A stretch of DNA of 8,781 nucleotides from Desulfobacterales bacterium (GTDB lineage: Bacteria; Desulfobacterota; Desulfobacteria; Desulfobacterales; Desulfobacteraceae), in assembly GCA_022361135.1 (NCBI GenBank), contig JAKSBM010000273.1, positions 1 through 8,781 of the forward strand, written 5' to 3'. How positions within the stretch are numbered: position 1 is the stretch's first letter; the number at the start of each line of letters is the position of its first letter. The position numbers were made by a program, and so were the translations under genes. The notes below the pieces were generated by a model. The model saw only the letters and a program-made list of their open reading frames with translations. It was not told the DNA's origin and ran no database searches. Positions 1 through 6,599 of the stretch are shown here, piece by piece.

Positions 1-2123
1 CGCTGAAATAGGAGTTCGGCCCGGTCAAAGGCCTGGCGGGACAGGCCCAGCCCCCCGGGAACCCCGTCGTAAACAAAGACGGCTGCCTTGGAGGTCTGGG
101 GATGGAAGGGGATGGAAATTCCCCCCAGATCGTTGCGATCGGTCATGACCAGCAGGGGCATGATGCCGATGGCCGCATGCTCCAGGGCATGGATGCCCCC
201 CATGAAATGCATGCGCCGGGATTCGATCTCCTCCCGGACCCGGTCCGGAATTTCAATCCAGATCCCCTGGGTTTCAAAGGTGAGTTCGGGCAGATTCAGG
301 GGAACAATTCCCAGGGATTTACCCGTGGAAACCCGCTTGCGATCAAAGCCGGTGACCTGTTCGGTGATCTTGAGCCGCCCATAGCCCATTCGGGTGCCGT
401 GGACCATGCGGCTTTCTTTGATTTCAATGATTTCGGTATTCTTGGAGGATAGGGCCCGGGTGTAATAGTTCACTTCCTTGGGCACGGCTTCCACGCTCCC
501 CTTTTCATGGTCAAACCGGGTCACCATATAGGATTGGCCCCGGTGGAGATAGACCGCCCCTTCATGGGTTTCAAAATAGGAGCGATGCCGATCGATTTCT
601 CCGAGACTCTGCCGGGTTTCCTGGTTAAAAATGGGGATGGATCGCCCGGTGCCCCGCAGACTGACTTCCCGGTGGGGATTCTTCCGGGAGGCCATCCAAA
701 GCTCGCCATTGGCCGAGCGCAATAATTTCCCCTTAAGTTCCAGGGCCCCCACCGCCCCCTGGATCAAAGGATCCTGGACAAAGGCTTCGTCGGCCTTGAG
801 GCTGAGTTCGGCGGCGGCACACTCCAGATGACTCTTGAGAATCACGGGATTGGCCGGATTGATCATGGCCGTCTCCGGGGGCATGGAAAAGAAGATGTCC
901 GGGTTATTGATGAAGTATTGATCCAGGGCATCTTCGTGGGCAATGAGCACCATGGCTGCATCCTTGCCGTCCCGGCCCACCCGGCCGGCCCGCTGCCAGG
1001 TGGACATGATGGTTCCGGGGTAGCCCACCAGGACACAGAGGTCGAGATTTCCAATGTCGATGCCCAGCTCCAGGGCCGAGGTGGAAACCACTGCCAGCAA
1101 CTCCCCGGAGGCCAGTTTCTGCTCAATCTCCCGGCGCTCTTCCGGCAGGAAGCCGGCCCTGTAGGCAGAAATCTTATCCTTGAATTTCTTGGCCCGCTGG
1201 GAGGCCCAGATGGCAATGAGTTCGGTGATTTTCCGGGACTGGGTATAGACAATGGTCCGCAATCCCCGGTGCACGGCGGAATGGATCAGGGCAATGGCAG
1301 TCTGGGCCGCCCCTTCCAGCCCCCGCATGAGAACCACATCCTTGCGGCCCGAAGGCGCCCCGGCCTTGTCCACCACCCCCACCTTAAGCCCGGTGAGCCG
1401 TTGGCAGAGCTGGGCCGGATTGGCAATGGTGGCGGAACAGAAAATAAAACGGGGCTCGCTGCCGTAGAAGCGGCAGATCCGGCGCAACCGCCGGAATACC
1501 CAGGCCATGTTGGAACCCATGACACCCCGGTAGGTGTGGACTTCGTCAATGACCACATATTGCAGATTCCTGAAAAAATCCTCCCAAAGATGGTGGTGGG
1601 CCAGCATGGCCAGATGGAGCATTTCCGGATTGGACAGCAACACCTGGGGCGGTGCCTTGCGGATCTTGGCCTTCATGTAAGAGGAGATGTCCCCGTCGTA
1701 AACCCCGGCCCAGAGCTTGGGCAACTCCGGGTCGATTTTCTGGATCTTTTTTAAATAGGATTGAACCGTGTCCAACTGATCCCGGGCCAATGCCTTGAGG
1801 GGGAAAAGGTAAAGGGCATGGGACTGGGGAGAGGAGCGCAGGTGGTCCAGGACCGGCAGATTATAGGTCAGGCTCTTGCCCGAGGCCGTGGGGGTGGCAA
1901 TGACCAGATGTTCCCCATTGGCAATGCGGGAAACCGCCTCAACCTGATGGACGAAGAGACGCTCAATGTTAAAGGCGCTTAACAGGGGGGCGGGATCATG
2001 GTCCAGTCCCAGGGATTCCTCTGAAAAAACAGGCTGGCTGGCCGCCATCTGACGATGGCATACAATGTCGCCCCGAAACCCCTTGTATTGTTTCAGGGCC
2101 TGGATATACTCTTCGAGGCTCAC
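1..2123 (-). CDS. MrfA/YprA-type DEAD/DEAH helicase with DUF1998/MZB region (3' end off window)
   Basis: A superfamily 2 DNA helicase; the B. subtilis relative MrfA (YprA) acts in repair of mitomycin C damage. About 707 residues are visible, read through the left edge without a stop. Helicase motifs appear in order: motif I ATPTASGKS (76-84), PLKALARDQ (Ia, ~108-116), LSNPEMLH (Ib, ~163-170), DEVH (193-196), SAT (230-232), STSALELGID (347-356) and QRAGRVGR (377-384). The C-terminal zinc-binding (MZB) region begins near residue 640 and includes YDGVPGGLG (~685-693). The cysteine cluster expected after it lies off the window. The GTG start overlaps the arginase stop by four bases (GTGA). An in-frame TGA lies twelve codons upstream, so the start cannot move far up, and the resulting N-terminus (VSLEEYIQAL) fits the family. 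Translational coupling to arginase is likely. The family call is firm; the exact cellular role is inferred. Confidence 0.93.
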   Translation of the reverse strand, partial: MSLEEYIQALKQYKGFRGDIVCHRQMAASQPVFSEESLGLDHDPAPLLSAFNIERLFVHQVEAVSRIANGEHLVIATPTASGKSLTYNLPVLDHLRSSPQSHALYLFPLKALARDQLDTVQSYLKKIQKIDPELPKLWAGVYDGDISSYMKAKIRKAPPQVLLSNPEMLHLAMLAHHHLWEDFFRNLQYVVIDEVHTYRGVMGSNMAWVFRRLRRICRFYGSEPRFIFCSATIANPAQLCQRLTGLKVGVVDKAGAPSGRKDVVLMRGLEGAAQTAIALIHSAVHRGLRTIVYTQSRKITELIAIWASQRAKKFKDKISAYRAGFLPEERREIEQKLASGELLAVVSTSALELGIDIGNLDLCVLVGYPGTIMSTWQRAGRVGRDGKDAAMVLIAHEDALDQYFINNPDIFFSMPPETAMINPANPVILKSHLECAAAELSLKADEAFVQDPLIQGAVGALELKGKLLRSANGELWMASRKNPHREVSLRGTGRSIPIFNQETRQSLGEIDRHRSYFETHEGAVYLHRGQSYMVTRFDHEKGSVEAVPKEVNYYTRALSSKNTEIIEIKESRMVHGTRMGYGRLKITEQVTGFDRKRVSTGKSLGIVPLNLPELTFETQGIWIEIPDRVREEIESRRMHFMGGIHALEHAAIGIMPLLVMTDRNDLGGISIPFHPQTSKAAVFVYDGVPGGLGLSRQAFDRAELLFQ

Positions 2124-3016
2124 AAAATACTCTGTCCCAGGGCAGAGAGGGTCAATTCAACGGCCAGTTCGGCGGTCTTGTTCCCCACGTCGAGGATGGG
2201 GTTGATTTCAACCAGATCCATGGAGGTGATTTTGCCGGAATCGGCCAAAATTTCCATGAGCAGGTGGGCTTCCCGATAGGTAATGCCCCCGGGAACCGGA
2301 GTTCCAACGCCCGGGGCCTCTTCCGGATCCAGGGCATCCATATCCACGGTGAGGTGAATCTTTTTGCACCGGACCAATTGCATCAGGGCCTTGGAGGCCA
2401 CGGCGGAAATCCCCTGCTCGTCAATTTCCCGCATGGTAAATACGGTGATACCCGAGGCTTTGATCCGTTTCCGCTCTTCCAGGTCAAGGTCCCGCTGGCC
2501 GATCATGATGACGTTTTCCGGTTTGATCTTCGCCCCCTCAAATCCCACATTGACCAATTGGGGATGGCCCTCGCCAATGAGGGCGGCCAGGGGCATGCCG
2601 TGGATATTCCCGGTGGGGGATGTGGAGGGGGTATTGAAATCGCCGTGGGCATCCACCCAGATCAACCCCGTGGCCTCATCGGGCGAGGCCACGGCGGACA
2701 CCGTGCCCACGGCAACGCTGTGATCACCGCCGATGAAAAGGGGAAAATCCCCCTGGTCCACGGCGGAACGGCCCATGGCACAGATATCGGAACAGATCTG
2801 GGTGATTTCGCCCAGATATTTATCCTCCGCCGGCGGCTGGGTATCGGCTTCCCTCAGGGGAATGGGCACATCCCCCCGGTCCACCACGGTGTGGCCCAGT
2901 GCACGGAGACGTGAAACCAGTCCGGTATATCGAACAGCGGCCGGCCCCATGTCCACCCCCCTGAGGAGCTGTCCAAAGTCCATGGGTATGCCGATGATGC
3001 TGATACGTTTTGCCAT
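2120..3016 (-). CDS. rocF: Arginase (ureohydrolase family)
   Basis: Predicted to hydrolyse L-arginine to ornithine and urea in the cytoplasm with a two-manganese centre. It is 298 residues from the chosen ATG, the usual length for bacterial arginases. All six expected metal ligands are visible: H99 in GGDHS, D122/H124/D126 in DAHGD, and D225/D227 in DMD. H139 in the segment TGNIHGMP and E270 in LVEINP match the catalytic and guanidinium-binding positions. The SPTGNIHGMP form of the substrate loop favours arginase over agmatinase or formimidoylglutamase. A GTG two codons upstream (3022) would give a 300-residue form, but it lies inside the Shine-Dalgarno sequence, so the ATG is preferred. It is first in a minus-strand unit with the helicase, which overlaps its stop codon. 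No urease or other arginine-catabolism gene is in view. Confidence 0.93.
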   Translation of the reverse strand: MAKRISIIGIPMDFGQLLRGVDMGPAAVRYTGLVSRLRALGHTVVDRGDVPIPLREADTQPPAEDKYLGEITQICSDICAMGRSAVDQGDFPLFIGGDHSVAVGTVSAVASPDEATGLIWVDAHGDFNTPSTSPTGNIHGMPLAALIGEGHPQLVNVGFEGAKIKPENVIMIGQRDLDLEERKRIKASGITVFTMREIDEQGISAVASKALMQLVRCKKIHLTVDMDALDPEEAPGVGTPVPGGITYREAHLLMEILADSGKITSMDLVEINPILDVGNKTAELAVELTLSALGQSIL

Positions 3017-3018
3017 GT

Positions 3019-3026
3019 TCACCCCC
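3019..3026 (-). promoter_or_regulatory. Shine-Dalgarno site deciding the arginase start
   Basis: On the minus strand GGGGGTGA sits with five bases between the G run and the ATG at 3016. This spacing supports that ATG. The GTG at 3022 is part of the site itself and has no such sequence at a proper distance. Confidence 0.6.
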
Positions 3027-3073
3027 GATTTTATCTAAAGGTATTATGTATGAATCCATACGGATATTGGTGG

Positions 3074-3102
3074 TTGACAGCTCATATAGCATAGAGTATG
3101 AA
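3074..3102 (+). promoter_or_regulatory. Sigma70-like promoter for the phosphatase-MBL operon
   Basis: A perfect TTGACA (3074-3079) is followed after exactly 17 bases by TATGAA (3097-3102, four of six matches to TATAAT). Transcription would begin near 3109. That leaves only about 14 bases before the ATG at 3123 but about 47 before the ATG at 3156, one reason for choosing the latter. It is called from sequence match only. Confidence 0.6.
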
Positions 3103-3112
3103 ATCAGTTCAA
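3083..3112 (-). promoter_or_regulatory. Weak candidate promoter for the arginase-helicase unit
   Basis: On the minus strand TTGAAC (3112-3107) and TATATG (3088-3083) are separated by 18 bases, each hexamer matching consensus at four of six positions. It almost fully overlaps the opposing plus-strand promoter. The match is modest and could be chance. Confidence 0.3.
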
Positions 3113-3155
3113 CCCAAACATTATGGCCGTTTCAAGGCCGGGAGTCCGTCATTTT

Positions 3156-3839
3156 ATGCAGCGAAAACACGAAGTCAGATCTGCCCAGACCCTTTCCGTC
3201 ATCAATGGTTTACTGGACCGGGGAATTGAAAAAATCGCCGTGATCATGCGCCATTCAGATCGCCATTTTACCACCGATGCCCGCATGGAACCCTTCATGT
3301 GCCTCAACGATGATGGAAAAGGATTTGCCCTGGACATGGGAAAAGCCCTGCCCAAGGGAGCTGGATTTCGCCTGTTTTCCAGCTTTTTCGGCCGGTGCAT
3401 AGAGACCGCCTACCTGCTGGACAAGGGATATTGCCAGTCCAACGACCAAGCCCTGCCCCACAACCAGACGTCCCCCATATTGGCCCCATTCTACATCAAA
3501 GACATTGAAGATGCCATCGGCCTGGTGGAGGAACAGGGAAGCATTGATTTCATCCGAAACTGGTTTGATGGAAAAATCGACGAAACCGTGATGGAAAACC
3601 CCGAGCGCACCGCCGACACCCTGGCCGAATTCCTGGTGGAACGGCTCAAGGAAATGGGCCCCAAGGAAATCGCCCTCTGCGTGTCCCACGACTGGAACCT
3701 CTTCCCCCTCAAGGAATTTAAGCTGGGTCTCAAACACGAAACCGCCGGCGATGTGGGCTACCTGGAAGGGGTTGTGATCTTTGAGGAAGATGGAAAGATT
3801 TATATCACCAACCATCAATCCGACCCCGTCCTTTTATAG
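3156..3839 (+). CDS. Histidine phosphatase superfamily protein
   Basis: A 227-residue cytoplasmic protein of the phosphoglycerate-mutase-like (histidine phosphatase) superfamily; its substrate is unknown. The N-terminal catalytic motif is VIMRHSDR (29-36), with nucleophile H33 and phosphate-binding R32. It reads RHS rather than the common RHG. A second arginine lies in SSFFGRCIETA (R80), and the C-terminal histidine is H178 in CVSHDWN. These are the expected catalytic elements of the fold. No signal peptide is seen. The start at 3156 is chosen because GGGAG lies 11 bases upstream, the promoter allows a normal leader, and the protein begins cleanly (MQRKHEVRSAQTL). An in-frame ATG at 3123 would add 11 residues but has no Shine-Dalgarno sequence. 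A metallo-hydrolase gene follows after 8 bases, so the two are probably cotranscribed. Confidence 0.85.
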   Translation: MQRKHEVRSAQTLSVINGLLDRGIEKIAVIMRHSDRHFTTDARMEPFMCLNDDGKGFALDMGKALPKGAGFRLFSSFFGRCIETAYLLDKGYCQSNDQALPHNQTSPILAPFYIKDIEDAIGLVEEQGSIDFIRNWFDGKIDETVMENPERTADTLAEFLVERLKEMGPKEIALCVSHDWNLFPLKEFKLGLKHETAGDVGYLEGVVIFEEDGKIYITNHQSDPVLL

Positions 3840-3847
3840 GCTCTGCC

Positions 3848-4690
3848 ATGGCTGCCACCCGGATTCGCATCCTCTGTGAGAACCGGGCCGGCCTGCCCCG
3901 GTTCATCTTGGGGGAACACGGCTTTTCAGCCCATATTCAGCATGGGGATCGCACCCTGCTTTTGGACACGGGCCAGGGCATGACCCTGGCCCACAATGCA
4001 GGGGCATTGAAAATCGATCTCTCCCTTCTGGATCATCTGGTCATCAGCCACGGCCATTACGATCATACCGGGGGCTTGGCCGGTCTGCCCCCCCAAAGGA
4101 AGACTCCCCTTCTCCATGCCCACCCCGGGGTATTCACCCCCAAATACCTAACACCCGTACCTGGAGATGCCCCCATCTTCATCGGTTCGCCCGTGGGGCT
4201 GGAGGAAGTCAAAGCATTGAACATCCTGCCCTGCCTCAGCCGGGAACTTTCCGAAATTGCTCCGGGGATATGGTTCTCCGGTGAAATTCCCCGGGTCACC
4301 GATTTTGAACGCCCGGATCCGGGCATGACCCTGAAAACCAAGGTTGGCCACGTCCCGGATCTCCTCCTGGACGACACCGCCCTTCTCATTTCAACGGATT
4401 CCGGCCCAATCATTGTGACCGGTTGCGCCCACGCCGGCATTGTGAACACCATGGAACATTTTTCGCGGGAACTGGGATTCAAATCATTCCACAGCATCAT
4501 CGGCGGCACCCACCTGGCCTTCACCCGGCAGCCCGCCCAATTGGAAGAAACCATGGCCGCCTTTAACCGATTCCAGGTCCGAAAAATCGCCGTCTCCCAT
4601 TGCACCGGAGAAGCGGCATCCGCCGCCCTATACCATAAATTCGGAAACCGATTTGCCTTTGCCCATGCCGGCTGGCAGGTTCGGTTTTAG
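3848..4690 (+). CDS. MBL-fold metallo-hydrolase, COG1237 dihydropterin-type
   Basis: A 280-residue metallo-beta-lactamase-fold protein of the group often labelled 7,8-dihydropterin-6-yl-methyl-4-(beta-D-ribofuranosyl)aminobenzene-5'-phosphate synthase. That label rests on archaeal work and is a poor guide to bacterial function. The metal motif is SHGHYDHTGG (H68, H70, D72, H73). Later family landmarks are GCAHAGIVNT (H195) and GGTHLAF (H222), with a further histidine in SHCTG (H251). The N-terminus carries LLLDTGQG (37-44), usual for the fold. No signal peptide is seen. The gene starts 8 bases after the phosphatase stop with only AGG as a weak ribosome site, so translational coupling is plausible. 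Its stop lies 6 bases from that of the convergent cmoB. Fold and subgroup are confident; the substrate is not. Confidence 0.9.
   Translation: MAATRIRILCENRAGLPRFILGEHGFSAHIQHGDRTLLLDTGQGMTLAHNAGALKIDLSLLDHLVISHGHYDHTGGLAGLPPQRKTPLLHAHPGVFTPKYLTPVPGDAPIFIGSPVGLEEVKALNILPCLSRELSEIAPGIWFSGEIPRVTDFERPDPGMTLKTKVGHVPDLLLDDTALLISTDSGPIIVTGCAHAGIVNTMEHFSRELGFKSFHSIIGGTHLAFTRQPAQLEETMAAFNRFQVRKIAVSHCTGEAASAALYHKFGNRFAFAHAGWQVRF
4645..4687 (+). terminator. Possible hairpin terminator overlapping the MBL-gene end
   Basis: AAACCGA (4645-4651) pairs with TCGGTTT (4681-4687). Inner pairs are TGCC (4654-4657) with GGCA (4674-4677) and GCC (4661-4663) with GGC (4670-4672). The right arm ends in a short TTTT before the stop codon. 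The stem has internal loops and the T run is short, so this is a weak call for a place where two convergent genes leave only 6 bases between stops. Confidence 0.3.
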
Positions 4691-4696
4691 CGCCAC

Positions 4697-5665
4697 TTAA
4701 AGGGAGGCCATGAACACCCCGCGGATGGGGGCGGGATAGCCTTCAATGGTCTTATCCGGGTCCTGGGGATCCAGGAAATCCTCCAGGGACTCGGTCTGGA
4801 TCCAATGGGTTTTGCGCTGTTCTTCCAATGTGGTTTTGGAAATATCCACGCAGGTCACCGTCTTGAATCCGGCCCGGTAAAGCATGGATTCCATGGCCTC
4901 AAGGTCGGGGAGAAAAAAGACATTCCGCATCTTGGCATACCGGTCCCTGGGGAAAAGGCACAGCCCCTGGCGACCTTCGATGATAAGGTTCTCCATGACC
5001 AGGGTTCCCCCGGGTTTCAAACAATCCCGGATATCCTTGAGCATATCCACCGGGGATTTGCGATGGTAAAGCACCCCCATGCAAAAGACCATGTCAAAAT
5101 AGGGACCGGTGGCGGGCAATTGATCATGGGGTACGGGCAGGCAGAAGACATTCTTCAGATTCAGATATTTCTGGGCTGTGAGGTATTGGTAATAAAATGC
5201 GGACTGGGGTTCCAGCCCCAGGACCATGCGGGGATCGTGGGCCGCCATGCGGAACATGTAATAGCCGTTGCTGGAACCGATATCCAGGATCTTCCGCCCC
5301 CGAAGTTCGGGCAAATGGGGAACCAATCGGTCCCATTTCAGGCAGGAACGCCATTCCGAATCAATGTCGTGTCCGAAGAATTGAAAGGGCCCCTTACGCC
5401 AGGGACGAAGCTGCTCCAGTTTTCCAAAAAAGCCTTCGTGGACTTCCGGTGGAAGGTCCTGGGAGCTGCCGGCGGTGACGGCATCGGCATTGAGGTCCAT
5501 GTGGGACGGGGCCACGTCGGGCAAAGAATCATATACGGTTTTAAACCGGTGGAAATTCCCCCGGGTGGTGTCCAGAAACTCCCGCTTTTCCCGGATCAGT
5601 TTCGCCAGATCATCATAAAAACGATCCATTCCCAGGAAGTTGCGATATTCCAATAATCTTTCCAT
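4697..5665 (-). CDS. cmoB: CmoB, carboxy-SAM-dependent tRNA U34 carboxymethyltransferase
   Basis: Transfers a carboxymethyl group from carboxy-S-adenosylmethionine to 5-hydroxyuridine at tRNA position 34, giving 5-oxyacetyluridine (cmo5U), which widens wobble decoding. It has 322 residues; E. coli CmoB has 323. The Rossmann methyltransferase motif is ILDIGSSNGYY (126-136), with LGLEPQ (149-154) for the ribose and FCMGVLYHR (194-202) after it. K91, Y200 and R315, the residues reported to contact the extra carboxylate in E. coli CmoB, occur at the same numbers here. The C-terminal stretch TESLEDFLDPQDP and EGYPAPIRG is diagnostic of the family. The gene begins 17 bases after cmoA with only a purine-rich AAGAAAG as ribosome site. 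The pair forms one pathway unit. Confidence 0.97.
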   Translation of the reverse strand: MERLLEYRNFLGMDRFYDDLAKLIREKREFLDTTRGNFHRFKTVYDSLPDVAPSHMDLNADAVTAGSSQDLPPEVHEGFFGKLEQLRPWRKGPFQFFGHDIDSEWRSCLKWDRLVPHLPELRGRKILDIGSSNGYYMFRMAAHDPRMVLGLEPQSAFYYQYLTAQKYLNLKNVFCLPVPHDQLPATGPYFDMVFCMGVLYHRKSPVDMLKDIRDCLKPGGTLVMENLIIEGRQGLCLFPRDRYAKMRNVFFLPDLEAMESMLYRAGFKTVTCVDISKTTLEEQRKTHWIQTESLEDFLDPQDPDKTIEGYPAPIRGVFMASL

Positions 5666-5682
5666 CTATATATCTTTCTTAT

Positions 5683-6420
5683 TTACTGCTCCGGAGACTT
5701 CACAGCCATGATTCCGGCAAAATTAAACCACTTGAGCCAGACATCCCTATGGACAAAGCCCACCCGCTGTAGCCGCTCCATGTGGGTTTCAAGGGTATCG
5801 GGGATGAGCACCTCTTCCAGGGCATCCCGCTTCTGGCTGATTTCAAGTTCGGAATACCCGTTTTCCCGTTTGAATTGGCGGTAAAAGGAGAGCTGGGTTT
5901 CATTGATCAATTCCGAAGCATGGAAGGTTTTTTCCGTGAGCAGGAGGATGCCGCCGGGGCGCATGCCCTGGTAAATCTTTTCCATGAGCCGATCCCGCTT
6001 TTCCACATCCAGAAACTGGAGGGTGAGGTTGATCAAGACCACCGAGGCATCTTCAATGGCCACATCTTCCATGTATCCACAGACCAGATCCACCCGGTCC
6101 GGACAATGGATGGCCTCCAAACGATTCCGGTATTTTTCAATCATGGGCTTGGATGAATCCACCCCCACCATTTTAAAGGGGGCATCCTTGAACTGGGCCA
6201 TGACCAGAAGACCGATGTTCCCATGGGAACATCCCAGGTCGTAAATCCGGGAACCCGGCTGGTAATACCGCTGGGTCAACTGGGCCTGGCGTTTGATGCT
6301 TTCGGTGTACATGGGCACGGAACGCACCAGCATATCGTCAAATACCCGGGTCACTTCCCGGTTAAATGCAAAGGGTTTTACTTTATCTTTTTTCTGGGCA
6401 AATACCCGGTCTTTTTCCAT
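5683..6420 (-). CDS. cmoA: CmoA, carboxy-S-adenosyl-L-methionine synthase
   Basis: Converts S-adenosylmethionine and prephenate into carboxy-SAM, the donor used by CmoB. It has 245 residues; E. coli CmoA has 247. The SAM-binding motif is YDLGCSHGN (60-68), followed by VGVDSS (85-90) and the family stretch VLINLTLQFLD (128-138). The highly conserved block KRENGYSELEISQKR (184-198) is intact. R198 in it lines up with E. coli R199, reported to hold the carboxylate across the dimer interface. The protein ends with WFNFAGIMAVK, also typical. The ATG at 6420 has no clear Shine-Dalgarno sequence, only AGTGA 8 bases upstream. It is the first gene of the cmoA-cmoB unit and is divergent from the actin-like gene. 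Confidence 0.97.
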   Translation of the reverse strand: MEKDRVFAQKKDKVKPFAFNREVTRVFDDMLVRSVPMYTESIKRQAQLTQRYYQPGSRIYDLGCSHGNIGLLVMAQFKDAPFKMVGVDSSKPMIEKYRNRLEAIHCPDRVDLVCGYMEDVAIEDASVVLINLTLQFLDVEKRDRLMEKIYQGMRPGGILLLTEKTFHASELINETQLSFYRQFKRENGYSELEISQKRDALEEVLIPDTLETHMERLQRVGFVHRDVWLKWFNFAGIMAVKSPEQ

Positions 6421-6452
6421 AATTTTGTCACTTTTTCTATTTGGTTCGCCCT

Positions 6453-6481
6453 GTAATAAACCATTTCCTCCAGAAGTTCAA
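6453..6481 (-). promoter_or_regulatory. Candidate promoter for cmoA-cmoB
   Basis: On the minus strand TTGAAC (6481-6476) and TATTAC (6458-6453) are exactly 17 bases apart, each matching consensus at four of six positions. Transcription would begin near 6446, leaving a leader of about 26 bases. Support is from sequence match and position only. Confidence 0.4.
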
Positions 6482-6483
6482 GA

Positions 6484-6502
6484 CAGGGGCGCACCGCGCC
6501 TG
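6484..6502. repeat. Short GC-rich inverted repeat between cmoA and the actin gene
   Basis: GGCGC (6488-6492) and GCGCC (6496-6500) flank a 3-base loop, with CA and TG able to pair outside a two-G bulge. It lies just upstream of the -35 regions of both divergent candidate promoters. It could be an operator or simply a chance GC-rich palindrome; there is no T run to suggest a terminator. Confidence 0.35.
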
Positions 6503-6509
6503 ATATTCC

Positions 6510-6539
6510 TTGACTCCCCTTATTCTCAAATGGTATTTA
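6510..6539 (+). promoter_or_regulatory. Weak candidate promoter for the actin-larB operon
   Basis: TTGACT (6510-6515, five of six matches) is followed after 18 bases by TATTTA (6534-6539, only three matches). Transcription would begin near 6546, leaving a leader of about 54 bases. The -35 is good and the -10 is poor, so an activator or another sigma factor is possible. Confidence 0.3.
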
Positions 6540-6588
6540 CGGGAGCTAAAGACCTTTCAGTTCATTATATCTCACAACAGGATAATTT

Positions 6589-6595
6589 GAGGAGG
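6589..6595 (+). promoter_or_regulatory. Strong Shine-Dalgarno site of the actin-like gene
   Basis: GAGGAGG lies four bases before the ATG at 6600. It is the strongest ribosome site in the window and fixes that start. Confidence 0.75.
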
Positions 6596-6599
6596 CTTC

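Noticed and set aside
828..1754. Plus-strand open frame of 308 codons
   Set aside because: It lies antisense to the helicase, whose frame shows every superfamily 2 motif. Its translation has no family resemblance and reflects GC-rich codon bias.
2264..2914. Plus-strand open frame of 216 codons
   Set aside because: It is the shadow of the arginase gene, with Gly/His-rich nonsense translation.
3052..3061. Ten-base match, on opposite strands, to the sequence at 8641-8650 (GTATGGATTC)
   Set aside because: Many ten-base matches are expected by chance in a window this long; there is no extension on either side.
4805..5656. Plus-strand open frame of 283 codons
   Set aside because: It is antisense to cmoB, which is unmistakable over its full length.
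6378..6464. Minus-strand 28-residue upstream frame overlapping the cmoA start, with GGAGG before its ATG
   Set aside because: Only two bases separate GGAGG from the ATG, and the frame begins inside the spacer of the best cmoA promoter, so it would not be transcribed from there.
6581..6586. GATAAT as a -10 element for the actin-like gene
   Set aside because: Transcription would begin within the Shine-Dalgarno sequence, and no -35 lies at the right distance.
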